Assembly (NCBI GenBank): GCA_027024155.1
Contig: JALVTE010000001.1
Coordinates: 1 to 60,395 of the forward strand
DNA length: 60,395 nt
Reading direction: 5' to 3'
Origin: Campylobacteraceae bacterium
Lineage (GTDB): Bacteria > Campylobacterota > Campylobacteria > Campylobacterales > Sulfurovaceae
Part shown: one piece after another, positions 16,191 to 25,292 of the stretch
Position numbering within the stretch: the first letter of the stretch is position 1
Layout: the number at the start of each line of letters is the position of its first letter
Notes under the pieces: generated by a model
Told to the model about the DNA's origin: nothing
What the model saw: only the letters and a program-made list of their open reading frames with translations
The model's database searches: none
Translations under genes and position numbers: made by a program

Positions 16191-17249
16191 TTATATTGTC
16201 CATCTATTCCATAAAAAGCCAACTACATACCACTTTCCATTAATTTTAGCCATTATAACATCTGCACCTCTCCAACTATATTCTGGGTATTTGCCTCTAC
16301 CTTTCCAGAAAAATTCATACCCTTTTAATATGTGGTTTTTTATCGGTTTAAAATATTTTAGTTTAGGAAGCTTTGTAACTCTACTGACTCTATTTACTGG
16401 CGATTTTAAATGTAGCATCTCTTTTAAACTCATTTTTATAGGGTCTCCTTTAGCATAATCAGAACCCCAGATAAACTCTTTGGAGCTGTTGTAAAATTTT
16501 GAAAACTGTTTTCGGTTAAAATAGATAATACCTTTATTTGGAAAATATATATTTCCAGTAATTCCAATGCCATATTTTGGATGTATAAAAGTTTTTATTT
16601 TAGATAAGTTTTGGCTCTCTAACGCTTTTAAAAACTCTCTTGCAGTAGATTTTGCAGATAAAAAACTAGAAGTATGCTTTGATAAATAATCATTTATTTT
16701 AAAGCTGAGTCGTCCGCAAGGGTAACCCTCTGTTGCATCTTCTGAATCATAATCAAACGAAATATCTATTTCTCCTATACCAGTTAATACACTTCTTGGA
16801 TAGGTTTTGCTTTTAATTGCAGTAACTTCTCCATTTTTCATTATTACATTGATAACTACACGACATTTTCCATTCTTACAGCCTATTGCATAATTACAAG
16901 AGTTCTTTTTACCGTTAATTGCGACATATCCTCTATTTGAAAACTTTAAATACCTAGCATTTACCCAGCCTGGCAATCTATCATTATATTCAAGATACTG
17001 ACCTATATTGCAATTTACTGCATGCACTTTACACCAGTTAGAGTGCCCCCTTTTAACGCACTCATCAACTCCTACATAAGCATTTGGCGGAAGTTCATTA
17101 ATTTTTCTTGAACGCCAATTTGCTTTTACTCTAACACTTAGCGTATCATTACTCGAAACACCGCTTACGTAGGCAAATAGGGCATTTGGATAATATTTTG
17201 CATTTAAAATAGCAATAAGCATAATAAAAATTAATAACTTTTTCATCAT
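16191..17249 (-). CDS. Exported SH3-domain-like protein, last gene of the VWA operon
   Basis: A 352-residue protein with an N-terminal signal peptide (about 1-17). The first third (about 25-110) reads like a bacterial SH3 domain (TLSVRVKANWRSRKINELPP, then NWCKVHAV and GWVNARYLKF) with several Cys that may form disulfides. The rest is unassigned; it ends with a WYVVGFLWN segment like the closing strand of NTF2-like or SH3 regions. It overlaps the upstream DUF4412-like gene by 4 bases (ATGA), so the two are translationally coupled. Confidence 0.65.
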   Translation of the reverse strand: MMKKLLIFIMLIAILNAKYYPNALFAYVSGVSSNDTLSVRVKANWRSRKINELPPNAYVGVDECVKRGHSNWCKVHAVNCNIGQYLEYNDRLPGWVNARYLKFSNRGYVAINGKKNSCNYAIGCKNGKCRVVINVIMKNGEVTAIKSKTYPRSVLTGIGEIDISFDYDSEDATEGYPCGRLSFKINDYLSKHTSSFLSAKSTAREFLKALESQNLSKIKTFIHPKYGIGITGNIYFPNKGIIYFNRKQFSKFYNSSKEFIWGSDYAKGDPIKMSLKEMLHLKSPVNRVSRVTKLPKLKYFKPIKNHILKGYEFFWKGRGKYPEYSWRGADVIMAKINGKWYVVGFLWNRWTI

Positions 17250-18466
17250 TTACCCATCATCTGTTTCATCATATTTTGCATCTTTTGCAAATCTTTTTGA
17301 CTTGGCATATTGGCACCGTTTTGGTGTTTGCCACTGCCAAACATTTTGCCTAAATCTTTTAAAGCATCTTGCGGATTTGCTTTAGTGTGTTTTACCAGTT
17401 TAAATTTAGAGAGATTCAAAAGAGTGTTTGCCTCTTTTTCTAAATCGTCTGTAACATTATCGGTTGCAGTAAGTTCTAGCATAGCGTTTGGCAATTTTAT
17501 ATCAAGTGTTTTAACCCCCGCCATATCTAAATGAGCCATCTGAAATCGGTGCCCCTGCAATTTACCGCGTTTTAAACCGGTAATGCTTAATCCCCGAACT
17601 TTGTAAGTTGCAATCAATCCTTGATTGTGTGGGTCGTTTACCGAAAGGCTTAAATGTATATATCCGTCTCCCTTTTTATAAAGGGCATTTTCGAGATGCA
17701 TACCCATCATATCTGCACAAGTAGCACTATCTACAAGCTTCCATCCATCAACACTAGGTTTAGTTATAGAAAGAAGCATTTTCGCCTTACCGTGTTTACC
17801 AATAATTGCACAAACAGGTGGTTTTTTAATATGAATTATAGGCTTTTTTATCTCTCCTATAGTTGCTATTTTAGCTGTTGTATTTGTAGTAAAAAGTATA
17901 TTGGGTAATTTTTTTGTATCAAAATTTGTAATTTTAAAGCCATCTCCTGCGACCATTACATAGCCATTTTTAACTTCATACATATTTTCAGTTCCGCTTT
18001 TTCCACTTGTCATTTTGCCTATAAATTTAGAAAATCCATCCAAAGCCTTTCTCAAATCTTTATTATCAGTTACAAAAACTTTATCAGTTACAATTTGCCC
18101 TCTCTCTTTAAATTTAATAGTCCACTCTCTAGCTTTAAATCCAGCAATATTTTTACTTGCCCCTTTACTTACAACTTCAATTTTGGGCTTTTTAAAACTA
18201 TCCTCCCCCGCACCCATTTGCGACATTTGCGAAAGCATAGCACTCATATCCATATAACGCTTTTTGCCATTAACATTAGTAACCGTATATAGTTTTCCTT
18301 CATTAAAAAGTTGCACTATCTTATGCCCATTTTCATTGCTCTCTAAAAGCATATGAGCATTATCTTTATAGTAAAACTTTTGTTCAACCCCATCCATTTT
18401 CATCGTTAAAGTGTAATCTGCTATAGCCAAAACGCTTAAAACAGACATCAGTAGTAATTTTTTCAT
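17246..18466 (-). CDS. Exported DUF4412-like protein of the VWA operon
   Basis: A 406-residue protein with a signal peptide (1-17). The N-terminal part (DYTLTMKMDGVEQKFYYKDN and YTVTNVNGKKRYMDMSAML) resembles DUF4412-type periplasmic proteins, which are related to outer-membrane lipoprotein carriers; the second half (about 200-370) is a separate beta-rich region. The C-terminus is a Met/Lys/Gln-rich helix (QKDLQKMQNMMKQMMGK), similar in style to the tail of the VWA protein two genes upstream (KKLKDMQKMLEMFGNKK). The shared tails hint that the products touch the same partner. The start overlaps the previous stop by one base. Confidence 0.65.
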   Translation of the reverse strand: MKKLLLMSVLSVLAIADYTLTMKMDGVEQKFYYKDNAHMLLESNENGHKIVQLFNEGKLYTVTNVNGKKRYMDMSAMLSQMSQMGAGEDSFKKPKIEVVSKGASKNIAGFKAREWTIKFKERGQIVTDKVFVTDNKDLRKALDGFSKFIGKMTSGKSGTENMYEVKNGYVMVAGDGFKITNFDTKKLPNILFTTNTTAKIATIGEIKKPIIHIKKPPVCAIIGKHGKAKMLLSITKPSVDGWKLVDSATCADMMGMHLENALYKKGDGYIHLSLSVNDPHNQGLIATYKVRGLSITGLKRGKLQGHRFQMAHLDMAGVKTLDIKLPNAMLELTATDNVTDDLEKEANTLLNLSKFKLVKHTKANPQDALKDLGKMFGSGKHQNGANMPSQKDLQKMQNMMKQMMGK

Positions 18467-18972
18467 TATTTCGCTCCTTGAACGCTATTTGCAACACGAA
18501 TCATCTCTTTCCACCAAACAAGTTTATAGTGTCCGCCATTATTAAAAACAAGCACCATAGATTTTGTTTTAGGAGCATCTAATATATAAATATTTTTTGC
18601 ACCATTTTTTAAATCTTTAGTAAATGGAGCTTTTGTATCATTATCTTTAAACGATTTTAAAAAGCCCTTTTTAACAGCCCCATAAAGTGGACTCTTGCTT
18701 AAGGGTTTAAAGCTATTGCTATGTTTTATAAGCGTATCCAAAGCATTAAGAGAGAAACCATTGTCATCAGACTCTAAAGGGTGTTTATATTTCATTCCCT
18801 CAACTATCCATTTATAGTTAAAATCTCCATTTAAGCCGTAAATATTCTTTTTAATAGCACTGTAATTTTTATTAACTGCTTTAGTTTTTATCTCTTTAAG
18901 CAAGCCGTTAATTGTACTATCGTTACCAAATATTAAAGCTGTTAAAATCAAACTAAATATTATCTTTTTCAT
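18466..18972 (-). CDS. Small exported protein of the VWA operon
   Basis: A 168-residue protein with a signal peptide (about 1-17). The mature part is basic and helix-rich and ends KSMVLVFNNGGHYKLVWWKE, which looks like the closing strands of a small alpha-beta domain, perhaps NTF2-like. No family was recognised. It lies between the VWA gene (9-base gap) and the DUF4412-like gene (one-base overlap), so it is an integral part of the operon. Confidence 0.6.
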   Translation of the reverse strand: MKKIIFSLILTALIFGNDSTINGLLKEIKTKAVNKNYSAIKKNIYGLNGDFNYKWIVEGMKYKHPLESDDNGFSLNALDTLIKHSNSFKPLSKSPLYGAVKKGFLKSFKDNDTKAPFTKDLKNGAKNIYILDAPKTKSMVLVFNNGGHYKLVWWKEMIRVANSVQGAK

Positions 18973-18981
18973 TCTGCATCC

Positions 18982-20937
18982 TTATTTTTTATTTCCAAAC
19001 ATTTCAAGCATCTTTTGCATATCTTTAAGCTTCTTAATCTGCTTGTCACTTAAACCCTCTATGTTTATAATCTTATCTCCGATTTTAATTGTTTGTGGAT
19101 TATTTTTATTTGCCTCTTTACTATTTTGACTCTCCTCTTTAGCAACAGTTTTAGTTTCTACTTTTGAATTACTACTTGCATCATCTTTTATAAGTAGTTT
19201 GTGTCTATCGTCGTCACTTAAAGGGCGAATATAGCTTCCTCTCCAACTGCTATTAAGAGTTTTGTTACAGTAAGACCATTTGCCTTTAAAACTACACATT
19301 TTATCATCAAATTTCCATATGACTTTTCCCCAATAGTAGCGTCCATTTTTAGCAGTAGAGCATTTTTCATTTGAATTATCTTCTATCCAATATCCTTCGA
19401 AACGCTTAGGATAAGTCATCTCTCCTATTAATTCACCGTTATCGGTATTGTAGTAACCGTGAACTCTCTTGCCATTAAGAGCAATAGTTGCTCTGCCTTC
19501 ATTGGTTTTCCAAACCCCCTCAATACCATTTAGTGTATCATCTCCTCCAAAATCAACTGTGGCACTGTTTTGCCCTTTTCCTATATCTATTTTGGTCTTA
19601 ATTTTTTTATCTGGGAAACTTGATTCTATTGTATATTTACCTTTTAAGGCTATAAACTCGATTCCTTTATAGGCAGGAGAGTCTTTTTCGTAAACTGTTT
19701 CTCCATTAGATGAAATTACTTCAAAATGTATCTTTGCACAAGGAGTAATACCCTTTACATTTACATGAAATGGTGCAAACACAACATCAATATGAGCAGT
19801 CTCTCCAGCTTTAACCTCAAAAGGAATATCTTTTTTATCAAACTCATTATAAGAGCAGTTAGCCGTATATTTTCCAACAGGAAGCTTCAGAGTGTTACTT
19901 TGAGGATTTTTTCTTCTTGAACTTAAATGCCAACTGTCACTCTTATCTTCATTATAAAGTCTGCAATTTGAATAAACTAGTTTTCCGCCTTCAGTTTCTC
20001 TTGCTGTTACATAAACTTTTCCGGTTTGCCCAAACACAACATCAAAATGAGCAGTCTCTCCGGCTTTAACCTCAAAAGGAATATCTTTTTTATCAAACTC
20101 ATTATAAGAGCAGTTAGCCGTATATTTTCCGATAGGAAGCTTCAGAGTATTGCTTTGAGGATTTTTTCTTCTTGAACTTAAATGCCAACTGTCACTCTTA
20201 TCTTCATTATAAAGTCTGCAATTTGAATAAACTAGCTTTCCGCCTTCTGTTTCTCTTGCGGTTATATAAACTTTGCCATCTTTACTCACAACTACTGGTT
20301 TTTTAGGCTTTTCTACCTTTTTTACAACTTTTTTAATAGCCCTATTTAATGCATTCGCATTTTTTGCACTAAAATACTCTCCGCCTGTGGCATTTGCAAT
20401 GCATTGTAGCTGTTTATCGGTAGCTTTATCAACATTAAAACCAATTACATGAGCTACAAAATCGATTCCCTCTCTCTTAAGCTCTTTTGCTGTGCCACAC
20501 GGGTCTGGGTCGCAAGTCTCTTTGCCGTCGCTTATTAAAATCACAGTCGCTTTATCTTCTGTATATTTTAACTCATTGGCTGCTTTTTTAATAGAGCGAC
20601 TAATTGGTGTTTTACCCTTTGGTGAAATTGCCATAACACTTTTAATAATTCGTGCTTTATCAACCGCTCCAACAGGCACAACACTTTGAATATCGTTGCA
20701 ATCACCTTTGCGTCGATGTCCATAAACTGTTAAACCTAGCTGAACATCAGGGTTCCAATTCTTAACCACCTTTTTTAATGCATCTTTAGCAATTTTAATT
20801 TTGGCTATACCATTAATTTGCCCCCACATACTGCCACTTGCATCAAAAATAATAATAGCACGAGGATTATCTTTTGCCATAATATTGCTAAATAGTGTCG
20901 ATGCCACTATTATAAAACTAAGTAGTAACCTTTTCAT
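18982..20937 (-). CDS. Exported von Willebrand factor A protein with duplicated 85-residue repeat
   Basis: A 651-residue periplasmic or surface protein: signal peptide (1-21), VWA domain (about 25-205) with an intact metal-ion-dependent adhesion site (DASGS at 32-36, Thr in GKTPISRS and Asp in ISDGKETCDPD), two tandem copies of an 85-residue beta domain (about 220-390), another beta domain, and a C-terminal domain with GVWKTNEGRATIAL and WIEDNSNEKCS. The tail is a charged helix. The two repeats differ at only a few residues, evidence of recent duplication. First gene of a four-gene operon whose other products are all exported. VWA proteins often scaffold surface complexes; the function here is unknown. 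Confidence 0.8.
   Translation of the reverse strand: MKRLLLSFIIVASTLFSNIMAKDNPRAIIIFDASGSMWGQINGIAKIKIAKDALKKVVKNWNPDVQLGLTVYGHRRKGDCNDIQSVVPVGAVDKARIIKSVMAISPKGKTPISRSIKKAANELKYTEDKATVILISDGKETCDPDPCGTAKELKREGIDFVAHVIGFNVDKATDKQLQCIANATGGEYFSAKNANALNRAIKKVVKKVEKPKKPVVVSKDGKVYITARETEGGKLVYSNCRLYNEDKSDSWHLSSRRKNPQSNTLKLPIGKYTANCSYNEFDKKDIPFEVKAGETAHFDVVFGQTGKVYVTARETEGGKLVYSNCRLYNEDKSDSWHLSSRRKNPQSNTLKLPVGKYTANCSYNEFDKKDIPFEVKAGETAHIDVVFAPFHVNVKGITPCAKIHFEVISSNGETVYEKDSPAYKGIEFIALKGKYTIESSFPDKKIKTKIDIGKGQNSATVDFGGDDTLNGIEGVWKTNEGRATIALNGKRVHGYYNTDNGELIGEMTYPKRFEGYWIEDNSNEKCSTAKNGRYYWGKVIWKFDDKMCSFKGKWSYCNKTLNSSWRGSYIRPLSDDDRHKLLIKDDASSNSKVETKTVAKEESQNSKEANKNNPQTIKIGDKIINIEGLSDKQIKKLKDMQKMLEMFGNKK
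19781..20276 (-). repeat. Recent in-gene tandem duplication, 255-base unit
   Basis: Two near-identical copies, 19781-20035 and 20036 to about 20276, encode the two 85-residue repeats of the VWA protein. Only about a dozen bases differ across the unit, including at third codon positions, so the duplication or a later conversion is recent. Confidence 0.9.
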
Positions 20938-21038
20938 ACTCTCTCCTTCTTTTGTATGGTAATAAGTACATTATATCAATCGACTGTGACAAATATTGGA
21001 TAAATGAACTTTTTATATAGTTTTAGATAGAATTTTTT

Positions 21039-22901
21039 ATGAAACATTTTTATATCAAATTTTTTTATACAGTTTTTATCATAGTTTTTAGCTCTCTATC
21101 TGCACAAGATATAGATGTTTCTAAAAAACAAGAAGCCTATATTTTAAAAGATAGTTATATATATTTTGATACTAAAGATTTAAATTTAACTCAAATAATT
21201 ACACAAAATCTCTTTAAACCATATCAAAAAGAGTATATAAATATTGCAATGAAAAATGTTGATATATGGATTCGTTTTAAACTTGTTAATAGAACGAATT
21301 ATAAAGTAAAAAAAATGCTTATCTTAACCTCTCCACTTTTAGAGAATATTGCACTTTTTAGGCAGAGTAATTTAAATACAGTACTCTATAAAGGTGTTAA
21401 TCATATTCAAAAAGAGCATCATACGCTAGTGCCTTTTTATAATATAATACTTCCTCCACATAGTTCTGAGATATATTATCTTAAAGTAAATTCAATATGG
21501 ACACCAATAGATTTTAGATTAAAATTAGATAATCATCAGCATTTTAAACATAACGATAGAGTGCAACAATTTGTAGATATTTTACTAATTGGATTTGTCT
21601 TAGCTCTGATGCTCTATAGCTTTTTACTATATTTTTATATAAAAGATAAGAGTTATCTCTTTTATAGCTTGTACCTTATTGCATTAATTTATCAGCAATC
21701 TACATATTTAGGATTAACTCAAATATATTTTCCAAAAGAATTTATAGACTTTGATATGCGTATACCAGTACTTAAAGTTAATCTTTTAGTTATAACTGCA
21801 GCACTTTTTGCTATGAATTTTTTAAAAACTAAATCTTTAAGAGTAATAGATAAAATATATAAACTTTTTATTATTGTATCTATTGTAGAGATATTATTTT
21901 TAAGTAATTCTTACTTTTATAATTTATATATAGTTATATTTACTGGTTTCTTATTTATACTTTTTAACCTCAGCGCAGGCATTATATCTTATAAAAAAGG
22001 TAATAAACAAGCTAGACTATTTATTGTGGGTTTTAGTATAGTCTTTTTGTCATACTTTCTAATTATTCTTGATGCTATAGGTTTTACATCTATTATTCAA
22101 AAGTATCAAAATATACTTATGTATGGTACAGCATTCGAAGCTCTTATACTCTCTCTTGCTTTTGCAGATAGGTATTTAATTTTACAAAAAGAGAAAAATG
22201 ATGCAGATAAGCTTATTTTAGAAGAGTCTAAACATAGGACAGAAATAATTAAAAGAGAAGTAATAAAAAAGACTCAAGAGCTTAATAGTGCTTTAGAGGC
22301 TAAAGAGTTACTTTTAAAAGAGCTTACTCACCGTGTAAAAAATAATTTACAAATTATACTATCTATAATCCGCTTGCAACAAGATGATATTGCAGATGAG
22401 ACTATCAATAAAAAATTTATAGATTTAGAAAATAGAATAAATGCAATATCAAAAACCTATAGTATGCTTATTATAAAAGATAATATCGAAGAGATTGATA
22501 TGCGAGGATATATAGAATCTTTAGTTTTAGATATTAAAGATACAATGCAAAAAGAGAACCAAACAATTAAAATAGAGACAGATATTAATGCAAAAATACC
22601 ACTTAGAGAGTCTGTTTATATTGGTCTTATTGTTAATGAACTTGTAACAAATGCTTATAAATATGCTTTTGATAGTGATGGTATTATCTCTATATCTCTT
22701 AAACAAAATGGAAATAGTTATATATTAAAAATTGAAGATAATGGCAAGGGCTATAACAGTGATGGTACTCAAGATTCATTAGGGCTAAAGCTAATAGATA
22801 CACTTGTTTTATATCAGTTAAACGGTACTATAGAAAAAGATACAAAAAATCATACACGATATATCATTAGCTTTAGGGTACCTTCAATATATAAAAGGTA
22901 G
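21039..22901 (+). CDS. 7TMR-DISM histidine kinase, HisKA_2 type
   Basis: A 620-residue sensor kinase: signal peptide (about 1-22), a periplasmic 7TMR-DISMED2 jelly-roll sensor (about 30-165, with VDIWIRFKLVNRTNYKV), seven membrane helices (about 180-385), a short coiled coil, a HisKA_2 region LLLKELTHRVKNNLQIILSI (His near 431) and a HATPase domain with NELVTNAYKYAF and EDNGKGYNSDG. No response regulator is adjacent, so it is an orphan. The DISM module usually senses carbohydrates or redox signals. There is no clear ribosome site; a TAGAAT box ends just before the ATG. Confidence 0.85.
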   Translation: MKHFYIKFFYTVFIIVFSSLSAQDIDVSKKQEAYILKDSYIYFDTKDLNLTQIITQNLFKPYQKEYINIAMKNVDIWIRFKLVNRTNYKVKKMLILTSPLLENIALFRQSNLNTVLYKGVNHIQKEHHTLVPFYNIILPPHSSEIYYLKVNSIWTPIDFRLKLDNHQHFKHNDRVQQFVDILLIGFVLALMLYSFLLYFYIKDKSYLFYSLYLIALIYQQSTYLGLTQIYFPKEFIDFDMRIPVLKVNLLVITAALFAMNFLKTKSLRVIDKIYKLFIIVSIVEILFLSNSYFYNLYIVIFTGFLFILFNLSAGIISYKKGNKQARLFIVGFSIVFLSYFLIILDAIGFTSIIQKYQNILMYGTAFEALILSLAFADRYLILQKEKNDADKLILEESKHRTEIIKREVIKKTQELNSALEAKELLLKELTHRVKNNLQIILSIIRLQQDDIADETINKKFIDLENRINAISKTYSMLIIKDNIEEIDMRGYIESLVLDIKDTMQKENQTIKIETDINAKIPLRESVYIGLIVNELVTNAYKYAFDSDGIISISLKQNGNSYILKIEDNGKGYNSDGTQDSLGLKLIDTLVLYQLNGTIEKDTKNHTRYIISFRVPSIYKR

Positions 22902-22922
22902 CTCCATTGTTAAAGTCCCATA

Positions 22923-25292
22923 TTAGCTTAACTCAACAACAAATTCAAACAACTCTTTAATCTCCTGTTCGTGAGATATTAAGAATATTTGGCGGTAGTT
23001 TTCACTGATTTTGTTAAAACTCTCCATAATTGCGTAGCGTCTCTCTTCGTCTTGGCTTCCGAAGATTTCGTCGAAGGCTAAGAAGCCTATGTTTGTATTG
23101 GTGTTTAACTCATTTAGGGTTTTTGAAATAGCAATTCTAAGTATTAGGTTTGCTAAGTCTATTTCGCCACCGCTAAAACGCTCTATTGGGTATTTTTTAC
23201 CCTCGTCGAAAATGTAAAAGTTAAACTCTTCATCTACTTCGATTAGTTGGTATCTGCCTTGTGTTACTTCATAAAACATATCGCTTGCAATTTTGCTAAT
23301 TCTAGGTGTTATTTGGCTGTTTATTTTGGTTTTAAAATCTGTTAAAAATAGCTTTAGTTTCTCGTAATCGTCTCTGTCGTTCTCTTTTGCTTTAAGCTTA
23401 GTAACTTGCTTTTGGTTTTGCTCTAGTACGCTATTTAAGTTAGCTATCTCTGCATTTAGTTTAGTTTTATCAATTTCACACTGCTTTATTGCATTGTGCA
23501 GCTTCTCTTTTGCTTTTAGTGCCTCTTGGTAAGATATTTTAGCTTTTTGCTCTAACTCTTGACTAAATTTATGCTCTTTTAACTCTTGCTCTTTTACTTT
23601 TAATTGACTCTTTAAGTTCTCTATCTGATTTTTTAAGATAGTTTCGTTAGATTTTAGCTGAGGTATCTGCTCTAAAAGTTTTTGAGTACTTAGCAGTTTA
23701 TTGTAGCTTGGCTCTAACTTTGCTTTTTGCTCTATTAAGTTAAGGTGCATTTTTTCATTGTATATTACACCCTCTAGGGTCTCTAACTCTTTTTTGTTTT
23801 GCATTCCCTTACTCATTACTTGCTTATACCTATCTTCTCGCCGTTTCAGTTCGCTCTCTTGGCTATTTAGGCTAGCAATTTGGTTACTTAACTCTTGCTG
23901 TTTTGCCCTTGCATTTTTAATTTGCAAATTTAAATTACTCTTTTCATTTGCAATCTTTTGCAAAGCAAGTGATACACTCTTAAGTGTTGTATCTGTTATA
24001 CGGTTTATTGTGCTATATAGAGAGTTTACAACACTATCGTACTCATCTAAGAGGGCTCTTGTGCAAGTTGGGCAGTTAGATTCTCTGCCCAATTTCTCTA
24101 TTTTATTAAGTTGCCCTTTGGTGTTATCGATTATCGCTTGTGCTTGTGCTTGCTCTTTTAAGTTTGCTCTCTCTTGCATCTCTATTTGGGCTAGAGAGTT
24201 TTCTAACTCTTTAATATGCCGCTCTAAATTTGCTTTCTCTCTTTGTAGTGGCTCTTTTAAAGCAAGGTTGGCAGTTAGTTTTTTAACATCTACCTTTAGG
24301 GCTTTTAACTCCTCTCTTAAACTTGTCTGCTCTTTTAGTAACCCCTCTTTTTTTAGGTTTAACTCTTTATCTCTTTGGTGCTTTAAAATTTGACTCTCTA
24401 ACTCTTTATACTCTTTTAAAATATTCTCATTTGCTTTATAAAACTCTTCATCTTTTAGCAGTTTTTTTAAATTTTCTCTATTTTGCTCTAAATTTTTACT
24501 GCTGTTAGTAATGTTTAACTTTAACTCTGAAATCGCACTATTTAGCTTGTTAAAACTCTCTTTTAACTTCTGTTGCTCCTCTAATTTTGCTAAAGTGGCT
24601 TCTACCTCTTTTTGGCTTAGTGCCTCTTTGTTATTTAACTCTTGTAGCTCTTTTTTGCACTTCTGTAAAAGCTCTTTTGTCTCTGTAATTTTAGCCTCTA
24701 TTTTTGCTATCTCTTCGCTACTCATTAGCACTTCGTTAAAGCTTTTTATATCTCTTTTTAGCTCTCTTATTTTAAAAACTAACTCTTTTTCGATTTTATC
24801 GATTTTCTCTAAACCAAGAAGGCGACGGATTATCTTTTTTCGCTCTTCGCTCTTTAAGCTACTTAGTGCACTTAGTTGCTTTTGCGAAGCATAAACTGTA
24901 TTGCTAAAGGCATCTTTATTCATACCTATTAACTTAACGATTTCGCTATTAACCTCTTTTACACTTGTAGCAATTAACTCGCCACTCCCATCGTAAAGGT
25001 TCGCTTTTGCAGTTAAACTTTTGCCTCTTAACTCCCGCTTTACTAAGTACTCTCTGCCTTGTATATTAAAGTATAAAGCAACCTCTACAGCCTCTTTATC
25101 TTCGCACTCTGCATTTTTTATTAACTCTCTATTTGTACTGCTTTCGCCATATAGTGCAAAGATAATCGCTTCAAAAATTGTAGATTTTCCGCTACCATTT
25201 TTACCAAGTAAGCCAGTTAATCCGAGATTAAAATTAAACTCTTTTTGGCGGTAGCGTTTAAAATTACTTAGTTCTAATTTTGTTAGTGTCAT
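22923..25292 (-). CDS. sbcC: SbcC/Rad50-type SMC nuclease subunit
   Basis: A 789-residue ATPase of the SbcCD complex that opens hairpins and processes DNA ends. The Walker A motif is GKNGSGKS (30-37), long coiled coils flank a zinc hook CPTC (about 406-409), the ABC signature is RFSGGEIDLANLILRIA (about 700) and the Walker B motif is FLAFDEIFG (about 740), with the D-loop SQDEER following. It is shorter than E. coli SbcC (1048) because the coiled coils are shorter, as often in this phylum. It overlaps sbcD by 4 bases. SbcCD cuts long palindromes, so the 52-base perfect palindrome in the same window is of interest. Confidence 0.93.
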   Translation of the reverse strand: MTLTKLELSNFKRYRQKEFNFNLGLTGLLGKNGSGKSTIFEAIIFALYGESSTNRELIKNAECEDKEAVEVALYFNIQGREYLVKRELRGKSLTAKANLYDGSGELIATSVKEVNSEIVKLIGMNKDAFSNTVYASQKQLSALSSLKSEERKKIIRRLLGLEKIDKIEKELVFKIRELKRDIKSFNEVLMSSEEIAKIEAKITETKELLQKCKKELQELNNKEALSQKEVEATLAKLEEQQKLKESFNKLNSAISELKLNITNSSKNLEQNRENLKKLLKDEEFYKANENILKEYKELESQILKHQRDKELNLKKEGLLKEQTSLREELKALKVDVKKLTANLALKEPLQREKANLERHIKELENSLAQIEMQERANLKEQAQAQAIIDNTKGQLNKIEKLGRESNCPTCTRALLDEYDSVVNSLYSTINRITDTTLKSVSLALQKIANEKSNLNLQIKNARAKQQELSNQIASLNSQESELKRREDRYKQVMSKGMQNKKELETLEGVIYNEKMHLNLIEQKAKLEPSYNKLLSTQKLLEQIPQLKSNETILKNQIENLKSQLKVKEQELKEHKFSQELEQKAKISYQEALKAKEKLHNAIKQCEIDKTKLNAEIANLNSVLEQNQKQVTKLKAKENDRDDYEKLKLFLTDFKTKINSQITPRISKIASDMFYEVTQGRYQLIEVDEEFNFYIFDEGKKYPIERFSGGEIDLANLILRIAISKTLNELNTNTNIGFLAFDEIFGSQDEERRYAIMESFNKISENYRQIFLISHEQEIKELFEFVVELS

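Noticed and set aside
23758-24393. A long plus-strand frame antisense to sbcC
   Set aside because: Low-complexity Ser/Leu/Phe-rich shadow of the coiled-coil coding region, without a ribosome site or family motif.
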